DNA of 64,000 nt, from positions 1,178,001-1,242,000 of the forward strand of contig JBGFSY010000001.1 of assembly GCA_041277045.1 (NCBI GenBank). Direction: 5' to 3'. The notes beneath the pieces are model-generated. The model saw only the letters and a program-made list of their open reading frames with translations, did not search any database and was not told where the DNA came from. Numbering within the stretch: the stretch's first letter is position 1; every line of letters starts with the position of its first letter. The DNA comes from Reddybacter sp041277045 (GTDB lineage: Bacteria > Pseudomonadota > Gammaproteobacteria > Pseudomonadales > Porticoccaceae). Shown here one piece after another: positions 45,798 through 54,817 of the stretch. Position numbers and translations under genes: made by a program.

Positions 45798-46706
45798 TTA
45801 ATGCAGGGTCGGGGGCTCGTCGATAAACAGTTGCATCGCTTGCTCGGGGCTGAATCGGTAGATGTAATGGCAAAATTCGCAGCTGACATCAATGCTGGTC
45901 TGTTCTTCGAAAATGGCATTGATCTCTTCTTTTCCCAAGCTGATGAGCATGTTGGCGGTGCGGGTTCGCGAGCAACTGCAGGAAAATTGCAGGGCTGTCG
46001 GTTCGAAGAGTTGCAGTGCCTCTTGATGGAAGAGACGGTGTAATTGTTCTGCATGGCTGAGAGCCACTTGCTCGTCGGTTTTTAAGGTGTCGGCGAGCAG
46101 GCTTAAGTGCTGCCAAAGCTCGGAGCGTTGTTCGAGGCTCTGAAGCTGAACGGGCAAGGCTTGTAGTAGTAGCCCCGATGCTCTGTTGCCATCGGCGGCC
46201 AGCCAGATGCGAGTGGGTAGTTGTTCCGATTGCTGGAAATAGGTATTCAGGCATTCGCTCAATGAATCGTGCTCAATAGCGATAACGCTTTGGTAGCGCT
46301 CACCTTTAGCGGGGTCGATGGTGATTGCCAGATAGCCGCCATCGAGCAGGGTGCGAAAGTCGCAGCCTTGCGCGTCACTCGGGGCTTTACTTTCATCGTA
46401 GCGAGCCACGGCGCGCAGATTGTTGTGGCGCGTGCAGTCGGCCATGATGACCTCGAGTGCGCCCGTGTTTTTGGGTTTTGCCTGCAGCGTGATAACGCCG
46501 TCGAATTTCAGCGTCGCACTCAATAGGGCAGCGGCGCTGAGAAACTCACCGAGCAAGATGTCGATGGCTGCAGGTATGAGTTGGCTGGATTGTTTGTGGT
46601 TGGCGAGTACCGCCTGATAGCTGTCTTGCAGAGAGACGATTTCGCCACGTACATCACTCTGTTCAAAGAGGAATCTCTGTAGCAGGTCATTGTCGGGTTT
46701 GGACAT
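45798..46706 (-). CDS. hslO: Redox-activated chaperone Hsp33
   Basis: Hsp33 is a cytosolic holdase switched on by oxidation. The C-terminal zinc switch is intact: CSC at FSCSCSRTR and CEFC at VSCEFCHYIY, with the spacing expected of the CxC-x(n)-CxxC module. The 302-residue protein also has the N-terminal DLLQRFLFEQSDVRGEIVSL motif. It lies 94 bp downstream of hslR on the minus strand, in the E. coli order yrfG-hslR-hslO-pckA. Confidence 0.95.
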   Translation of the reverse strand: MSKPDNDLLQRFLFEQSDVRGEIVSLQDSYQAVLANHKQSSQLIPAAIDILLGEFLSAAALLSATLKFDGVITLQAKPKNTGALEVIMADCTRHNNLRAVARYDESKAPSDAQGCDFRTLLDGGYLAITIDPAKGERYQSVIAIEHDSLSECLNTYFQQSEQLPTRIWLAADGNRASGLLLQALPVQLQSLEQRSELWQHLSLLADTLKTDEQVALSHAEQLHRLFHQEALQLFEPTALQFSCSCSRTRTANMLISLGKEEINAIFEEQTSIDVSCEFCHYIYRFSPEQAMQLFIDEPPTLH

Positions 46707-46800
46707 TACTTTACCGAGGGATTGGTGGGCTTGCTCAGCGGGGCTGCAATGTACGAAAGATGCTGGATTTTGTCCAGAGCGCTTGATCGGATGGTGGTGT

Positions 46801-47199
46801 TTAGTCGAGCTCTTGCTCGCGCTGAAAGCGATGGATTTGGCGACGTTGTTTTTTGTTGGGTCGCTGGTTAGGGGGGTAGTGGCTACTGCCCGCCGCTTTG
46901 CGTTCGGCGGCGCGTCGTTCTCTTTCGCTAATGCTCTGTTCTGTTTCGGTGTACAGGGCTGTGGCCTCGGGCGCTCCTCTGCGCTTATCGCTCAGAGCAT
47001 CAACCCGTATCAATTTTTCGTCCCAGCCCTGCCGAATAGTGAGTTCGGTGCCTATTTTTAGTTCTTTGCTGGCTTTTACGCGCTGCCCGCCCAGGTGCAC
47101 TTTGCCGCCTTCGATGGCAGCTTTGGCCAGGGCGCGAGTTTTGAAAAATCGCGCGGCCCATAACCATTTATCAATGCGAACTTTTTCCATGGCAGTCAT
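46801..47199 (-). CDS. hslR: Heat-shock RNA-binding protein Hsp15
   Basis: Hsp15 binds stalled 50S subunits that still carry peptidyl-tRNA and helps recycle them. The S4 RNA-binding domain covers the first 65 residues, with RIDKWLWAARFFKTRALAKAAIEGGKV diagnostic of HslR when read in two parts. The basic C-terminal tail has the motif NKKQRRQIHRF. From ATG 47199 it has 133 residues, the normal length; ATG 47190, three codons on, is equally possible, and neither has a strong ribosome site. A longer frame would run into yrfG. Confidence 0.93.
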   Translation of the reverse strand: MTAMEKVRIDKWLWAARFFKTRALAKAAIEGGKVHLGGQRVKASKELKIGTELTIRQGWDEKLIRVDALSDKRRGAPEATALYTETEQSISERERRAAERKAAGSSHYPPNQRPNKKQRRQIHRFQREQELD

Positions 47200-47230
47200 T
47201 CTTTGTATCAAGTGCTTGAGGCAGCGGTCC

Positions 47231-47887
47231 TTAGTTGATCGGCAGCAAGTCTGAGAAGTGCTCAATGGCCGGGTATTTAAGATCCGTCCGCGCTGAGGTT
47301 TTACTATCAGGTTGGCTGATACACAGCAGGTGGGCGATGCCGAAATCCTCTGCGGCGCTCAACATATCCTCCGTGTCATCAATAAACAGGGTGCGTTTCG
47401 GGTCGAAGTGAATCTGTTCGCTGAGGTTCTGCCAAAAGACGGGTGATTCTTTGGGCACGCTGTAATCGTGAGATGAAATCAGCGTGTCGAGCAGGTCGTC
47501 GATGCAGGTGATTTCAAGCTTCAGATTGAGGCTGTCGCGATGGGCGTTGGTGATGAGAATGCGTTGGCGGTGGGTGTTACCAAGTGCACTTAAAAATTGT
47601 CGCACATGGGGGCGTTCGGCAATCAGGTGTTGCACTTCTTTTTTTAGGGCGGGGATGTCGAGGCCAAGTTCAGCCGACCAGAAGTCAGTGCAATACCATT
47701 CAATGGAGCTGCGTTTTTCTTCAAAGCGTTTGTAGAGTTTGTCGAGCGCGGCCTTGGGCTCGATTTTATGAAGCTCCGCATAGCGGGCCGGTAGATGGTG
47801 TTGCCAGAAAAAATTATCAAAATGCAGGTCGAGCAGGGTGCCATCCATGTCGAGTAATACAGTGTCAATGGTGTTCCAGTCGAGCAT
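47231..47887 (-). CDS. yrfG: GMP/IMP nucleotidase YrfG
   Basis: HAD-superfamily phosphatase that in E. coli dephosphorylates GMP and IMP. The 218-residue protein starts MLDWNTIDTVLLDMDGTLLDL, with the nucleophile and acid Asp pair in DMDGT. HAD motif II is ILITNAHRD and motifs III-IV are VPKESPVFW and TLFIDDTEDM. ATG 47887 was chosen with AAGGT upstream. It is divergent from nudE across 66 bp and heads the yrfG-hslR group. The igaA/yrfF gene that sits nearby in E. coli is absent. Confidence 0.92.
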   Translation of the reverse strand: MLDWNTIDTVLLDMDGTLLDLHFDNFFWQHHLPARYAELHKIEPKAALDKLYKRFEEKRSSIEWYCTDFWSAELGLDIPALKKEVQHLIAERPHVRQFLSALGNTHRQRILITNAHRDSLNLKLEITCIDDLLDTLISSHDYSVPKESPVFWQNLSEQIHFDPKRTLFIDDTEDMLSAAEDFGIAHLLCISQPDSKTSARTDLKYPAIEHFSDLLPIN

Positions 47888-47953
47888 GGTCGATAATACC
47901 TTTGAAATAAAACGATTGAATAGAAACGACACGTCAAAACGAAAGGCTCGAGT

Positions 47954-48508
47954 ATGCCGACTAATCCTCTGATTTTGAAGCGACAGCGTATTGCCCGGAC
48001 CCGCCTCTTTCAGGTTGAACAGCTGGATCTGCGTTTTTCCAATGGGGTGGAGCGCACCTATGAGCGCCTGGCCTCGTCGGGTTATGGCGCTGTGGCCGTG
48101 GTGCCCGTTACCACAGAGGGCTCGGTTATTCTGGTTCAGGAATACAGCGCCGGCATTGATGCCTATCAGTGGGGTTTGCCCAAGGGTGCAATTGACCCGG
48201 GGGAAGATAATCTTGCGGCGGGCAATCGAGAGTTAAAGGAAGAGGCCGGTGTTGGCGCTCGCGAGTTGCGGTTTTTAAAGGGTATCCATTTGACGCCGTC
48301 GTATATGGAGCGCAGCATCGATGTACTTGTGGCCTGGGATCTCTACGAGGAATCACTACCGGGGGACGAGCCAGAGCCGATGGCGACGATGGAGTGGCCC
48401 CTCGACAACTTGCCAGAGCTGGTTGCGCGAGCTGATGTCAGTGATGGTATATCGATTACTGCCTTATATATGGCGCGAGATTATTTGAAGTCGCGACCTA
48501 TAAAATAG
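47954..48508 (+). CDS. nudE: ADP compounds hydrolase NudE
   Basis: Nudix hydrolase acting on ADP-ribose, Ap3A and NADH-type substrates. The complete Nudix box is visible: GAIDPGEDNLAAGNRELKEE followed by AGV, matching Gx5Ex7REUxEExGU. SPKGA-like LPKGAIDPGED precedes it and LTPSYMERSIDVLVAWDLY follows. The length of 184 residues is normal for NudE. It starts a plus-strand pair with cysQ (41-bp gap), divergent from yrfG. Confidence 0.93.
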   Translation: MPTNPLILKRQRIARTRLFQVEQLDLRFSNGVERTYERLASSGYGAVAVVPVTTEGSVILVQEYSAGIDAYQWGLPKGAIDPGEDNLAAGNRELKEEAGVGARELRFLKGIHLTPSYMERSIDVLVAWDLYEESLPGDEPEPMATMEWPLDNLPELVARADVSDGISITALYMARDYLKSRPIK

Positions 48509-48549
48509 GCGGTGACATTTTTAATGGTTAAAGGATGAAGGGAGTGGGT

Positions 48550-49404
48550 GTGGATCAAGCAGTTGTGAATAAAGACGTTGTCGATAAGGTGGTGGCGCTT
48601 TGTCGCCGTGCAGGGGAGGCTATTCTCGAAGTCTATGCTCGCAGTGATCTCGGTGTCGAAGTGAAAGCGGATGAGTCGCCACTGACGGCGGCTGATTTGG
48701 CGGCTCACCATATATTGGCTGATGGTTTAGAGGGTTTGCTGGAAGGCGTGCCGGTATTGAGCGAGGAAGCGGCAGCGCCGCTTTTTTCAGAGCGTAGCCA
48801 ATGGCAGCGTTACTGGATTATTGATCCCCTCGATGGCACTAAGGAGTTTATCAAGCGCAGTGGTGAGTTCACCGTTAATGTGGCACTGGTGGACAATCAT
48901 GTGCCGGTTTTGGGGGTGGTGCATGTGCCCGTCAGCGGCGTTACTTACACCGGTTTGAGTGGTGCGGGTGCCTATAAAATTGAGGGTGACCAGCCTGGGG
49001 AGTCCATTGCGGTGCGTACGATGAGCGGGCGCGGTGGGGCGGATAAGCCCGTGACGGTGGTGGCGAGTCGTAGTCACGGGGCAGGCGCTGTGGATGATCT
49101 GCTAACGCGCTTGGCGAAAGACTTGGGTCACACTGATACCTGCAATATGGGCAGCTCGCTGAAGTTGTGTTTGGTCGCCGAGGGCAGTGCCGATATTTAT
49201 CCGCGACTGGCGCCGACCATGGAGTGGGATACAGCGGCGGCGCAAGCTGTTGTTGAGGCGGCGGGTGGCCAGGTATTAAATTTCGACCTGGAACTGTTGC
49301 GTTACAACGAGAAGGATGAGCTGCTTAACCCTTATTTTTACGTGTTGGGTGATACCTCTTTCCCTTGGCGGGGCTTGTTGTTGGGGCTTGATGTAAAGAG
49401 CTAG
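48550..49404 (+). CDS. cysQ: 3'(2'),5'-bisphosphate nucleotidase CysQ
   Basis: CysQ removes the 3'-phosphate from PAP and PAPS, by-products of sulfate assimilation. It belongs to the lithium-sensitive inositol-monophosphatase fold. The metal-binding motifs are YWIIDPLDGTKEFIKRSGEF and the later MEWDTAAAQAVVEAAGG. An SEEAAAP stretch supplies the first Glu ligand, and the protein has 284 residues. I use GTG 48550, which has AGGGAG 5 nt upstream. ATG 48535 lies inside that site region and would need an abutting one. The terminal half runs against the convergent mrcA end without a clear terminator. Confidence 0.93.
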   Translation: MDQAVVNKDVVDKVVALCRRAGEAILEVYARSDLGVEVKADESPLTAADLAAHHILADGLEGLLEGVPVLSEEAAAPLFSERSQWQRYWIIDPLDGTKEFIKRSGEFTVNVALVDNHVPVLGVVHVPVSGVTYTGLSGAGAYKIEGDQPGESIAVRTMSGRGGADKPVTVVASRSHGAGAVDDLLTRLAKDLGHTDTCNMGSSLKLCLVAEGSADIYPRLAPTMEWDTAAAQAVVEAAGGQVLNFDLELLRYNEKDELLNPYFYVLGDTSFPWRGLLLGLDVKS

Positions 49405-49426
49405 CGCAGTTTTGGTAAAAAAAAGT

Positions 49427-51859
49427 CTAAAAAATATCTTCCGGTAGTGAGTTGTCCGTTTCAAAAACCTGATCAGGGTTGCTGGTGTCGCCGTAGGCCG
49501 GAAGATTTTCTTCCCGGAAGAGTTCAAAGATAACATTCTTCTCGCCAGGTGAAACTCGCAGCCCGGTTTTTGGGTCGATACGCACTGAGACGAGGCCCAC
49601 CGGCTGGGGGTGATAGTGTAGGGTTTGGTTGGCCAGGGCTTTGCTCATATAGTCTATCCATATAGGCAGGGCTGCCGAGCCGCCAAACTCCCGGCGACCT
49701 AGCTTGCGGTTGTCGTCGAAGCCGAGCCAGGTGGTTGTCACCAGGTCGGGGTTGTAGCCAGAAAACCAGGCGTCCCTCGGGCCGTTGGTGGTGCCAGTTT
49801 TGCCGCCGATATCATTACGTTTCATTGTCCGTGCTTTAGTGGCGGTGCCCCGTTTGACGACATCTTTTAGCATGGAGTCGATGAGGTAGGCGACGCGGGG
49901 CTCCAGTATTCTTTTTGCTGAAGGGCGCACCGGATTGGTTTTTTCGGGTAGTGTACTTTGTTCTGCAGGGTTACCCGACTCGTCAATGTCCTTTTCAGGG
50001 CCGCTGTTGTCAGCGCAGTCTCGGCAAACGATGGGGTTCATCGCCTGGAAAATACTCTGTCCTTCATTGTCAGTAATACGTTCAATTACGTAGGGATCGA
50101 TTTTATAGCCGCCGTTGGCAAATGTCGCATAACCGCCAGCAATTGCGAGTGGTGTGACGGCATGGCTGCCAAGAGCAAGGGATAAATCATGAGGGAGTTG
50201 CTTGGGGTTGAAGCCGAATTTGGATGCGGTGTTGATGGCGTAAGTAATGCCAGTCGATTGCAGGACTCGGATGGACACCAGGTTGCGGGATAAGTAGAGA
50301 GCTTGGCGCAGTCGTGTAGGGCCATAAAATTTGCCGCCACTGTTTACCGGCCGCCACTGGGTTTCGATATTTTCATCGTTAAAGGTTAGGGGGGCGTCGT
50401 TGATCATGCTGGCAGGTGTCATGCCTTTTTCTAGTGCGGCGGAATAAATAAAGGGTTTGAAGTTGGAACCCGGTTGGCGTAGAGCCTGGGTGACGCGGTT
50501 AAAGGGGCTGCGATAAAAGTTAAATCCGCCGGACATGGCTTTGATTGCGCCGGTGTCGGGATTGAGGGAGACCAGTGCCGCCTGGGCATCGGGTGTTTGT
50601 GTTAGCTGCCATTCGCCGCTGGCCGTTTTGTTAATACGAATGAGGTCGCCGGAGGAAAATACAGTGCTGAGGTCTTTAATCGGCGTGCTACGTTTATTCT
50701 CTGAAATATAGCTTCTTAATCCTTTTAAGGTTCCTTCTGTGTTGAGTGTGATACTGGGATTATCTCGGGTTTGTAGGGTGATGCTGTTTTGTTCAACGCT
50801 GGTAACAATGGCGGGTTCCAGGCCTTGCCCTAGTAGGGCGTTTGATAAAGCGGTCGCCCATTGGGCGGGGTTATCGAAGTGAGCTTCCGGGCCTCGGTAG
50901 CCATGGCGCCAGTCATAGCTGAGGAGACCGTTCGTTAGAGCTTGGTCTGCATAGTTTTGTAGCGTGGTATCAATCGTTGTAAATACTGAAAAACCTGAGG
51001 TGTAGGTCTCGGACCCCAGCAAATTCACCGCTGCTTGTCTAGCGATCTCGGCTATATAAGGAGCGTCGTAATCTTTAAGTGAGCCGTGGTACTCGGCGGT
51101 AATAGTTTGACTTCGGGCCATCTCGAGTGCTGTCCGGTCAATATGTCCCAGTTTGTACATGCGCCCGAGTATCCAGTTGCGCCGCGTCAGCGCACGTTCA
51201 GGATTAATGATGGGGTTAAACCTTGATGGAGCCTTGGGCAATCCTGCTATCATGGCCGTTTGAGCTAGGGAAAGCTCGCTGATTGACATGCCGTAATAGG
51301 TCATAGCCGCAGCCTCTACGCCGTAGGAGCGATTGCCGAGATAAATTTTGTTGGCATAAAGGGCGAGTATTTCATCTTTTTCAAGTTCGTCTTCAATTCG
51401 AAGCGCAAGCAAAATCTCATTGAATTTGCGAATAAAACTCTGTTCTCGAGAGAGGAAAAAATTTCTGGCTAGCTGCATGGTGATGGTGCTACCGCCGGTT
51501 TGTATGTGGCCGGTGGTAACCAGCTCCAGAGCTGCTCGGGCTAAACCTTTAAAATCGACACCAATGTGGGAATAGAAGCCGTCATCCTCTGCAGACAGGA
51601 CTGCTTTAACGAATAAGGGGGGGATTGCGTCGAAGTTTATTGGAGTCCGGCGTTTTTCGCCAAACTCACCAATAAGTTTCATATCTTGTGAATAAACTCT
51701 CAAAGGTGTTTGAAGTTTAACGGTTTTGAGGGTTTCCACAGAAGGTAATTTAGGACTAAGGTAGAGATACAAGCTGGAAGTGACGATTAGCGCACCACCC
51801 AATGCTGGAATGACTAGAAGGTAGGTGAGGCGAAGCATCAAGGTTGGTAGGTGTTTCAT
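49427..51859 (-). CDS. mrcA: Penicillin-binding protein 1A
   Basis: Class A PBP that polymerises and crosslinks peptidoglycan. The 810-residue protein has one N-terminal transmembrane helix (about residues 8-34). The glycosyltransferase domain has the catalytic Glu in VLSAEDDGFYSHIGVDFKG, then GGSTITMQLARNFFL. An OB-like insert follows, and then the transpeptidase domain with SxxK (GSNFKPF), SxN (SRN) and KTG (GGKTGTTNGPRDAWF). It is divergent from pilM with 137 bp between, the classical ponA/pilM arrangement of Pseudomonas. A TATAAT at 51893-51898 (minus) is its likely -10. Confidence 0.96.
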   Translation of the reverse strand: MKHLPTLMLRLTYLLVIPALGGALIVTSSLYLYLSPKLPSVETLKTVKLQTPLRVYSQDMKLIGEFGEKRRTPINFDAIPPLFVKAVLSAEDDGFYSHIGVDFKGLARAALELVTTGHIQTGGSTITMQLARNFFLSREQSFIRKFNEILLALRIEDELEKDEILALYANKIYLGNRSYGVEAAAMTYYGMSISELSLAQTAMIAGLPKAPSRFNPIINPERALTRRNWILGRMYKLGHIDRTALEMARSQTITAEYHGSLKDYDAPYIAEIARQAAVNLLGSETYTSGFSVFTTIDTTLQNYADQALTNGLLSYDWRHGYRGPEAHFDNPAQWATALSNALLGQGLEPAIVTSVEQNSITLQTRDNPSITLNTEGTLKGLRSYISENKRSTPIKDLSTVFSSGDLIRINKTASGEWQLTQTPDAQAALVSLNPDTGAIKAMSGGFNFYRSPFNRVTQALRQPGSNFKPFIYSAALEKGMTPASMINDAPLTFNDENIETQWRPVNSGGKFYGPTRLRQALYLSRNLVSIRVLQSTGITYAINTASKFGFNPKQLPHDLSLALGSHAVTPLAIAGGYATFANGGYKIDPYVIERITDNEGQSIFQAMNPIVCRDCADNSGPEKDIDESGNPAEQSTLPEKTNPVRPSAKRILEPRVAYLIDSMLKDVVKRGTATKARTMKRNDIGGKTGTTNGPRDAWFSGYNPDLVTTTWLGFDDNRKLGRREFGGSAALPIWIDYMSKALANQTLHYHPQPVGLVSVRIDPKTGLRVSPGEKNVIFELFREENLPAYGDTSNPDQVFETDNSLPEDIF

Positions 51860-51892
51860 AGGTTCGATTTAGTCGACTAGTCGTAGTTCGTT

Positions 51893-51898
51893 ATTATA
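51893..51898 (-). promoter_or_regulatory. Perfect -10 box (TATAAT) of mrcA
   Basis: TATAAT on the minus strand, 34 bp before mrcA, with no clear -35. Downstream, 51870-51883 holds two overlapping palindromes, TAGTCGACTA and CGACTAGTCG, between this box and the gene. Confidence 0.45.
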
Positions 51899-51923
51899 GA
51901 GGTAAGAAGACGGTGATTTGTAC

Positions 51924-51951
51924 TTGAAATGCTGTGATAAATAGTTAGAGT
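51924..51951 (+). promoter_or_regulatory. Candidate promoter of pilMNOPQ
   Basis: TTGAAA (51924-51929) and TAGAGT (51946-51951) are 16 bp apart, 45 bp before pilM. The matches are moderate (five and four of six). Confidence 0.4.
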
Positions 51952-51996
51952 GTCTTCTTATAAATTTTGCCTAACTGTAGGAATTAGAAAATAAAA

Positions 51997-53064
51997 ATGG
52001 GAATTTTTAGTTTTCTGGATAAACAAACAAAACCTGTGCTGGGGATTGATATCACATCATCCACAGTTAAATTGCTTGAATTGAGCAGAGTGGGCGATAA
52101 GTTTAGGGTTGAAAGTTATCTGGTTCGACCTTTGCCACAAAGCACCGTCGTCGAAAAAAACATCAACGATGTGGATGCTTTGGAGGAAACCATTCGTAAG
52201 GTGGTGGCTCAGGCGAAGCCGAAGACTTTGGACGCTGCTGTAGCTGTAGCAGGCTCCGCTGTGATTACTAAGGTAATCGAGATGCCGGCTGATTTAAGTG
52301 ATCAGGGTATGGAGTCGCAACTGTCTCTTGAAGCAGACCAGTATATCCCCTATCCCCTTGATGAAGTCGCGCTGGACTACGAGGTGATTGGCCCGTCTGA
52401 AGTAAATTCGGATCAAGTTGATGTTTTATTGGCGGCTTGCCGTCGTGAAAATGTCGACCTTCGTGTAGAGGCATTGAGTGCAGCGGGTTTGACGCCAAAG
52501 ATTGTTGATGTGGAGGTGTTTGCCATTGAGCGTGCATTTCACCTAATCACAGAGCAGCTTGAGAGTTTGGGTGAGCAAGTTGTTGCCATTGCGGATATCG
52601 GAGCAACGATGCTGACCCTGAGCGTTCTTGTTGAAGGTAAGACCTTGTATACCCGAGAGCAGCTTTTTGGTGGTAGACAGGTTACCGAGGAGATCCAGCG
52701 TCGTTATGGCTTGTCTTTTCAAGAGGCAGGGCAAGCGAAGAAGCAAGGCGGACTACCTGAAGATTATGAAGCGGAAATTATTGACCCCTTTAAAGAAGCT
52801 TTGATTCAGCAGATTTCACGATCGTTGCAGTTTTTCTTTTCCTCCAGTCAATACAACTATGTTGATAAGTTGGTCTTAGCGGGTGGTGTGGCTGCAACCG
52901 AAGGTTTGAGAGATGAAGCGGAAGCGAAACTTGGATTGCCTACAATTATTGCTAATCCGTTTCTCAATATGGCCGTTGGGAGCAAGGTTGATGCGGTCGC
53001 GTTGGCAATGGATGCGCCGGCTATGATGATAGCTGCGGGGCTGGCACTTAGGAGTTTTGAATAG
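51997..53064 (+). CDS. pilM: Type IV pilus assembly ATPase-like protein PilM
   Basis: PilM is a cytoplasmic actin-like protein that binds the PilN N-terminus and links the inner-membrane alignment complex to the pilus motors. The 355-residue protein has an FtsA-like fold. The phosphate-1 motif is VLGIDITSSTVKLLEL, the second is AIADIGATMLTLSVL, and the adenosine motif is LVLAGGVAATEGL. SLEADQYIPYPLDEV is characteristic of PilM. It begins the pilMNOPQ operon, 2 bp before pilN. Confidence 0.96.
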   Translation: MGIFSFLDKQTKPVLGIDITSSTVKLLELSRVGDKFRVESYLVRPLPQSTVVEKNINDVDALEETIRKVVAQAKPKTLDAAVAVAGSAVITKVIEMPADLSDQGMESQLSLEADQYIPYPLDEVALDYEVIGPSEVNSDQVDVLLAACRRENVDLRVEALSAAGLTPKIVDVEVFAIERAFHLITEQLESLGEQVVAIADIGATMLTLSVLVEGKTLYTREQLFGGRQVTEEIQRRYGLSFQEAGQAKKQGGLPEDYEAEIIDPFKEALIQQISRSLQFFFSSSQYNYVDKLVLAGGVAATEGLRDEAEAKLGLPTIIANPFLNMAVGSKVDAVALAMDAPAMMIAAGLALRSFE

Positions 53065-53066
53065 CT

Positions 53067-53642
53067 ATGGCGAATGTGAATCTACTTCCCTGGCGGGAAG
53101 TTCAGCGGCAGGAAAAAAAGAAAGAGTTTTTGACTGTCCTCGGAATGGTGGCTGCTGTTGCCTTGCTTTTGGCCGTAGTCTGGGGTTATTGGGTCAATTG
53201 GCAAATCGACTGGCAGGCTGATAGGAATAGTTTGTTGAAGCGTGAAATAGCCGTGCTTGATGAAAAAGTTAAGGAGATTAAAGAGCTTAAGTTGCGCCGC
53301 CAGCAAGTGCTTGAGCGTATGGAGGTTATTAAGGCTCTGCAGGGGAATCGCCCCGGAGTTGTTAAGGTGTTTGATGAGTTTGTACGCTCCGCCCCAAGTG
53401 GGGTTTTCTTTATTGAGGTAAAACGTGTCGGCGAAAATGTGGCGCTGGTCGGGTTTGCCGAGTCAAATAATCGGATTTCGACATTAATGCGTCAGCTTGA
53501 TGCCTCCGATCGATTTAAAGAGCCTAACCTCACTAAAGTTGAAGCGGATGATACGCTCGGTGAGCAGGGCAGTCGTTTCGAGCTCCAAGTTCGGCTGGAT
53601 ATGAAGCTGGATGAAGATGAAACTGATGGCGAGGGGGGTTAA
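53067..53642 (+). CDS. pilN: Type IV pilus assembly protein PilN
   Basis: PilN is a bitopic inner-membrane protein that pairs with PilO in the alignment subcomplex. Its N-terminus MANVNLLPWREVQRQEKKK carries the conserved NLLPWR motif that docks in PilM. A transmembrane helix spans about residues 23-42, then a coiled coil (about 50-90) and a ferredoxin-like periplasmic domain. It is 191 residues long, with an acidic tail that overlaps the region used to position the pilO start. Confidence 0.95.
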   Translation: MANVNLLPWREVQRQEKKKEFLTVLGMVAAVALLLAVVWGYWVNWQIDWQADRNSLLKREIAVLDEKVKEIKELKLRRQQVLERMEVIKALQGNRPGVVKVFDEFVRSAPSGVFFIEVKRVGENVALVGFAESNNRISTLMRQLDASDRFKEPNLTKVEADDTLGEQGSRFELQVRLDMKLDEDETDGEGG

Positions 53643-53643
53643 A

Positions 53644-54255
53644 GTGGCTGATGAAAATAAAGGGTTCCAGCTAGCGAAGCTGGATATCTCCGAGCTGGAA
53701 TATCAGAATATCGGGGTTTGGCCTATTCTTTTTAAAACGTTGCTTTGTGCCGCTGCGTTTATTCTGATTGTTGTGCTGGGCTATTTTTTCCATGTAAAGG
53801 ATTTATATCTAAGCTTGGAGTCGGTTGCTGCTAAAGAAACTGCGTTGCGTAAGACTTATCAGGAGAAGGCGTTTGAGGCGGCAAACCTCGATGCTTATCG
53901 TCAACAGATGGTTGAGGTTGAGGAGTCGTTCGGAACATTACTAGCCCAGTTGCCTGGAGATACCGAAGTGCCAGGTTTACTAGAGGATATTACTGAAATT
54001 GGCTATGGCAGTAGTTTGGAAATCAAGACCATTTCTCTACAACCAGAGCAATCAGAAGAGTTTTATATCGAGTTGCCCATCAAAATTGTTGCAGAGGGTG
54101 GCTATCATGATGTTGGCACCTTTGTAAGTGGTGTTGCGGGCTTACCAAGGATTGTTACATTGCATAATTACTCGATGAAGGCGAATAAGGAAGGAAGTCG
54201 ACTCGTCTTTGAAGTTGAGGCGAAAACTTACCGATACAAGGGTCAGGAAGATTGA
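53644..54255 (+). CDS. pilO: Type IV pilus assembly protein PilO
   Basis: PilO forms a heterodimer with PilN and contacts PilP. The 203-residue protein starts with a short cytoplasmic tail (KLDISELEYQNIGVWP). A transmembrane helix lies near residues 33-53, followed by a coiled coil and the periplasmic ferredoxin-like fold, with the conserved stretch QLPGDTEVPGLLEDITEIG. GTG 53644 directly follows the pilN stop and has GAGGGG upstream; an ATG at 53626 would overlap pilN without a ribosome site. pilP follows immediately. Confidence 0.94.
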   Translation: MADENKGFQLAKLDISELEYQNIGVWPILFKTLLCAAAFILIVVLGYFFHVKDLYLSLESVAAKETALRKTYQEKAFEAANLDAYRQQMVEVEESFGTLLAQLPGDTEVPGLLEDITEIGYGSSLEIKTISLQPEQSEEFYIELPIKIVAEGGYHDVGTFVSGVAGLPRIVTLHNYSMKANKEGSRLVFEVEAKTYRYKGQED

Positions 54256-54257
54256 AA

Positions 54258-54794
54258 ATGGATACCGGCATTATAGTAAAGGCTGTAACGCTAGCACTGA
54301 CATTAGTGTTGATCGCGGGTTGCGGGGACAAGCAGCATGAAGATTTACGGTTGTTCATGGAGGGTGCTAAGAGTCAGCCTGTTGGTGAGATAGAACCGCT
54401 ACCGACATTTCGTCCTTACCAAACGTTTCGCTACAGCGCCATTGCTTTCCGCAGCCCTTTTGATGTGCCTTTGTCAGCTATCGCGAAAGAAAATTCTTCT
54501 GGCAAGTTGGCTGTGGAGCCAGATGAGAACCGCAAAAAAGAATACCTAGAAGGGTTTAATTTTTCGTCGTTTTCTCTGGTGGGGATTCTCGACCAAGGCA
54601 GTACAACCTGGTCTCTAGTTGATGATGGTGATGGCGGTGTACACAGAATAACCACTGGGAATTACTTAGGTAAAAACCACGGCAGGATTACTAGTGTCTC
54701 GGATACGCGAATGGAAGTACTGGAAATTGTCCCTGATGGGAAAGGTGGCTGGGTAGAGCGACCCAGAACGTTGGCCCTCAAGGGGAGCAATTAA
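54258..54794 (+). CDS. pilP: Type IV pilus lipoprotein PilP
   Basis: PilP is an inner-membrane lipoprotein that joins the PilNO dimer to the PilQ secretin. The 178-residue protein has a signal peptide and lipobox LIAGCGD with the lipidated Cys near residue 22. A disordered linker follows, and then the HR-like beta domain with FSLVGILDQGSTTWSLV and VHRITTGNYLGKNHGRI. ATG 54258 is favoured, as GGAAG lies about 8 nt upstream; a TTG two codons earlier overlaps pilO. The last codon's A is shared with a possible pilQ start. Confidence 0.95.
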   Translation: MDTGIIVKAVTLALTLVLIAGCGDKQHEDLRLFMEGAKSQPVGEIEPLPTFRPYQTFRYSAIAFRSPFDVPLSAIAKENSSGKLAVEPDENRKKEYLEGFNFSSFSLVGILDQGSTTWSLVDDGDGGVHRITTGNYLGKNHGRITSVSDTRMEVLEIVPDGKGGWVERPRTLALKGSN

Positions 54795-54817
54795 TGAGAA
54801 ATATTGAGGAGTTAGGA

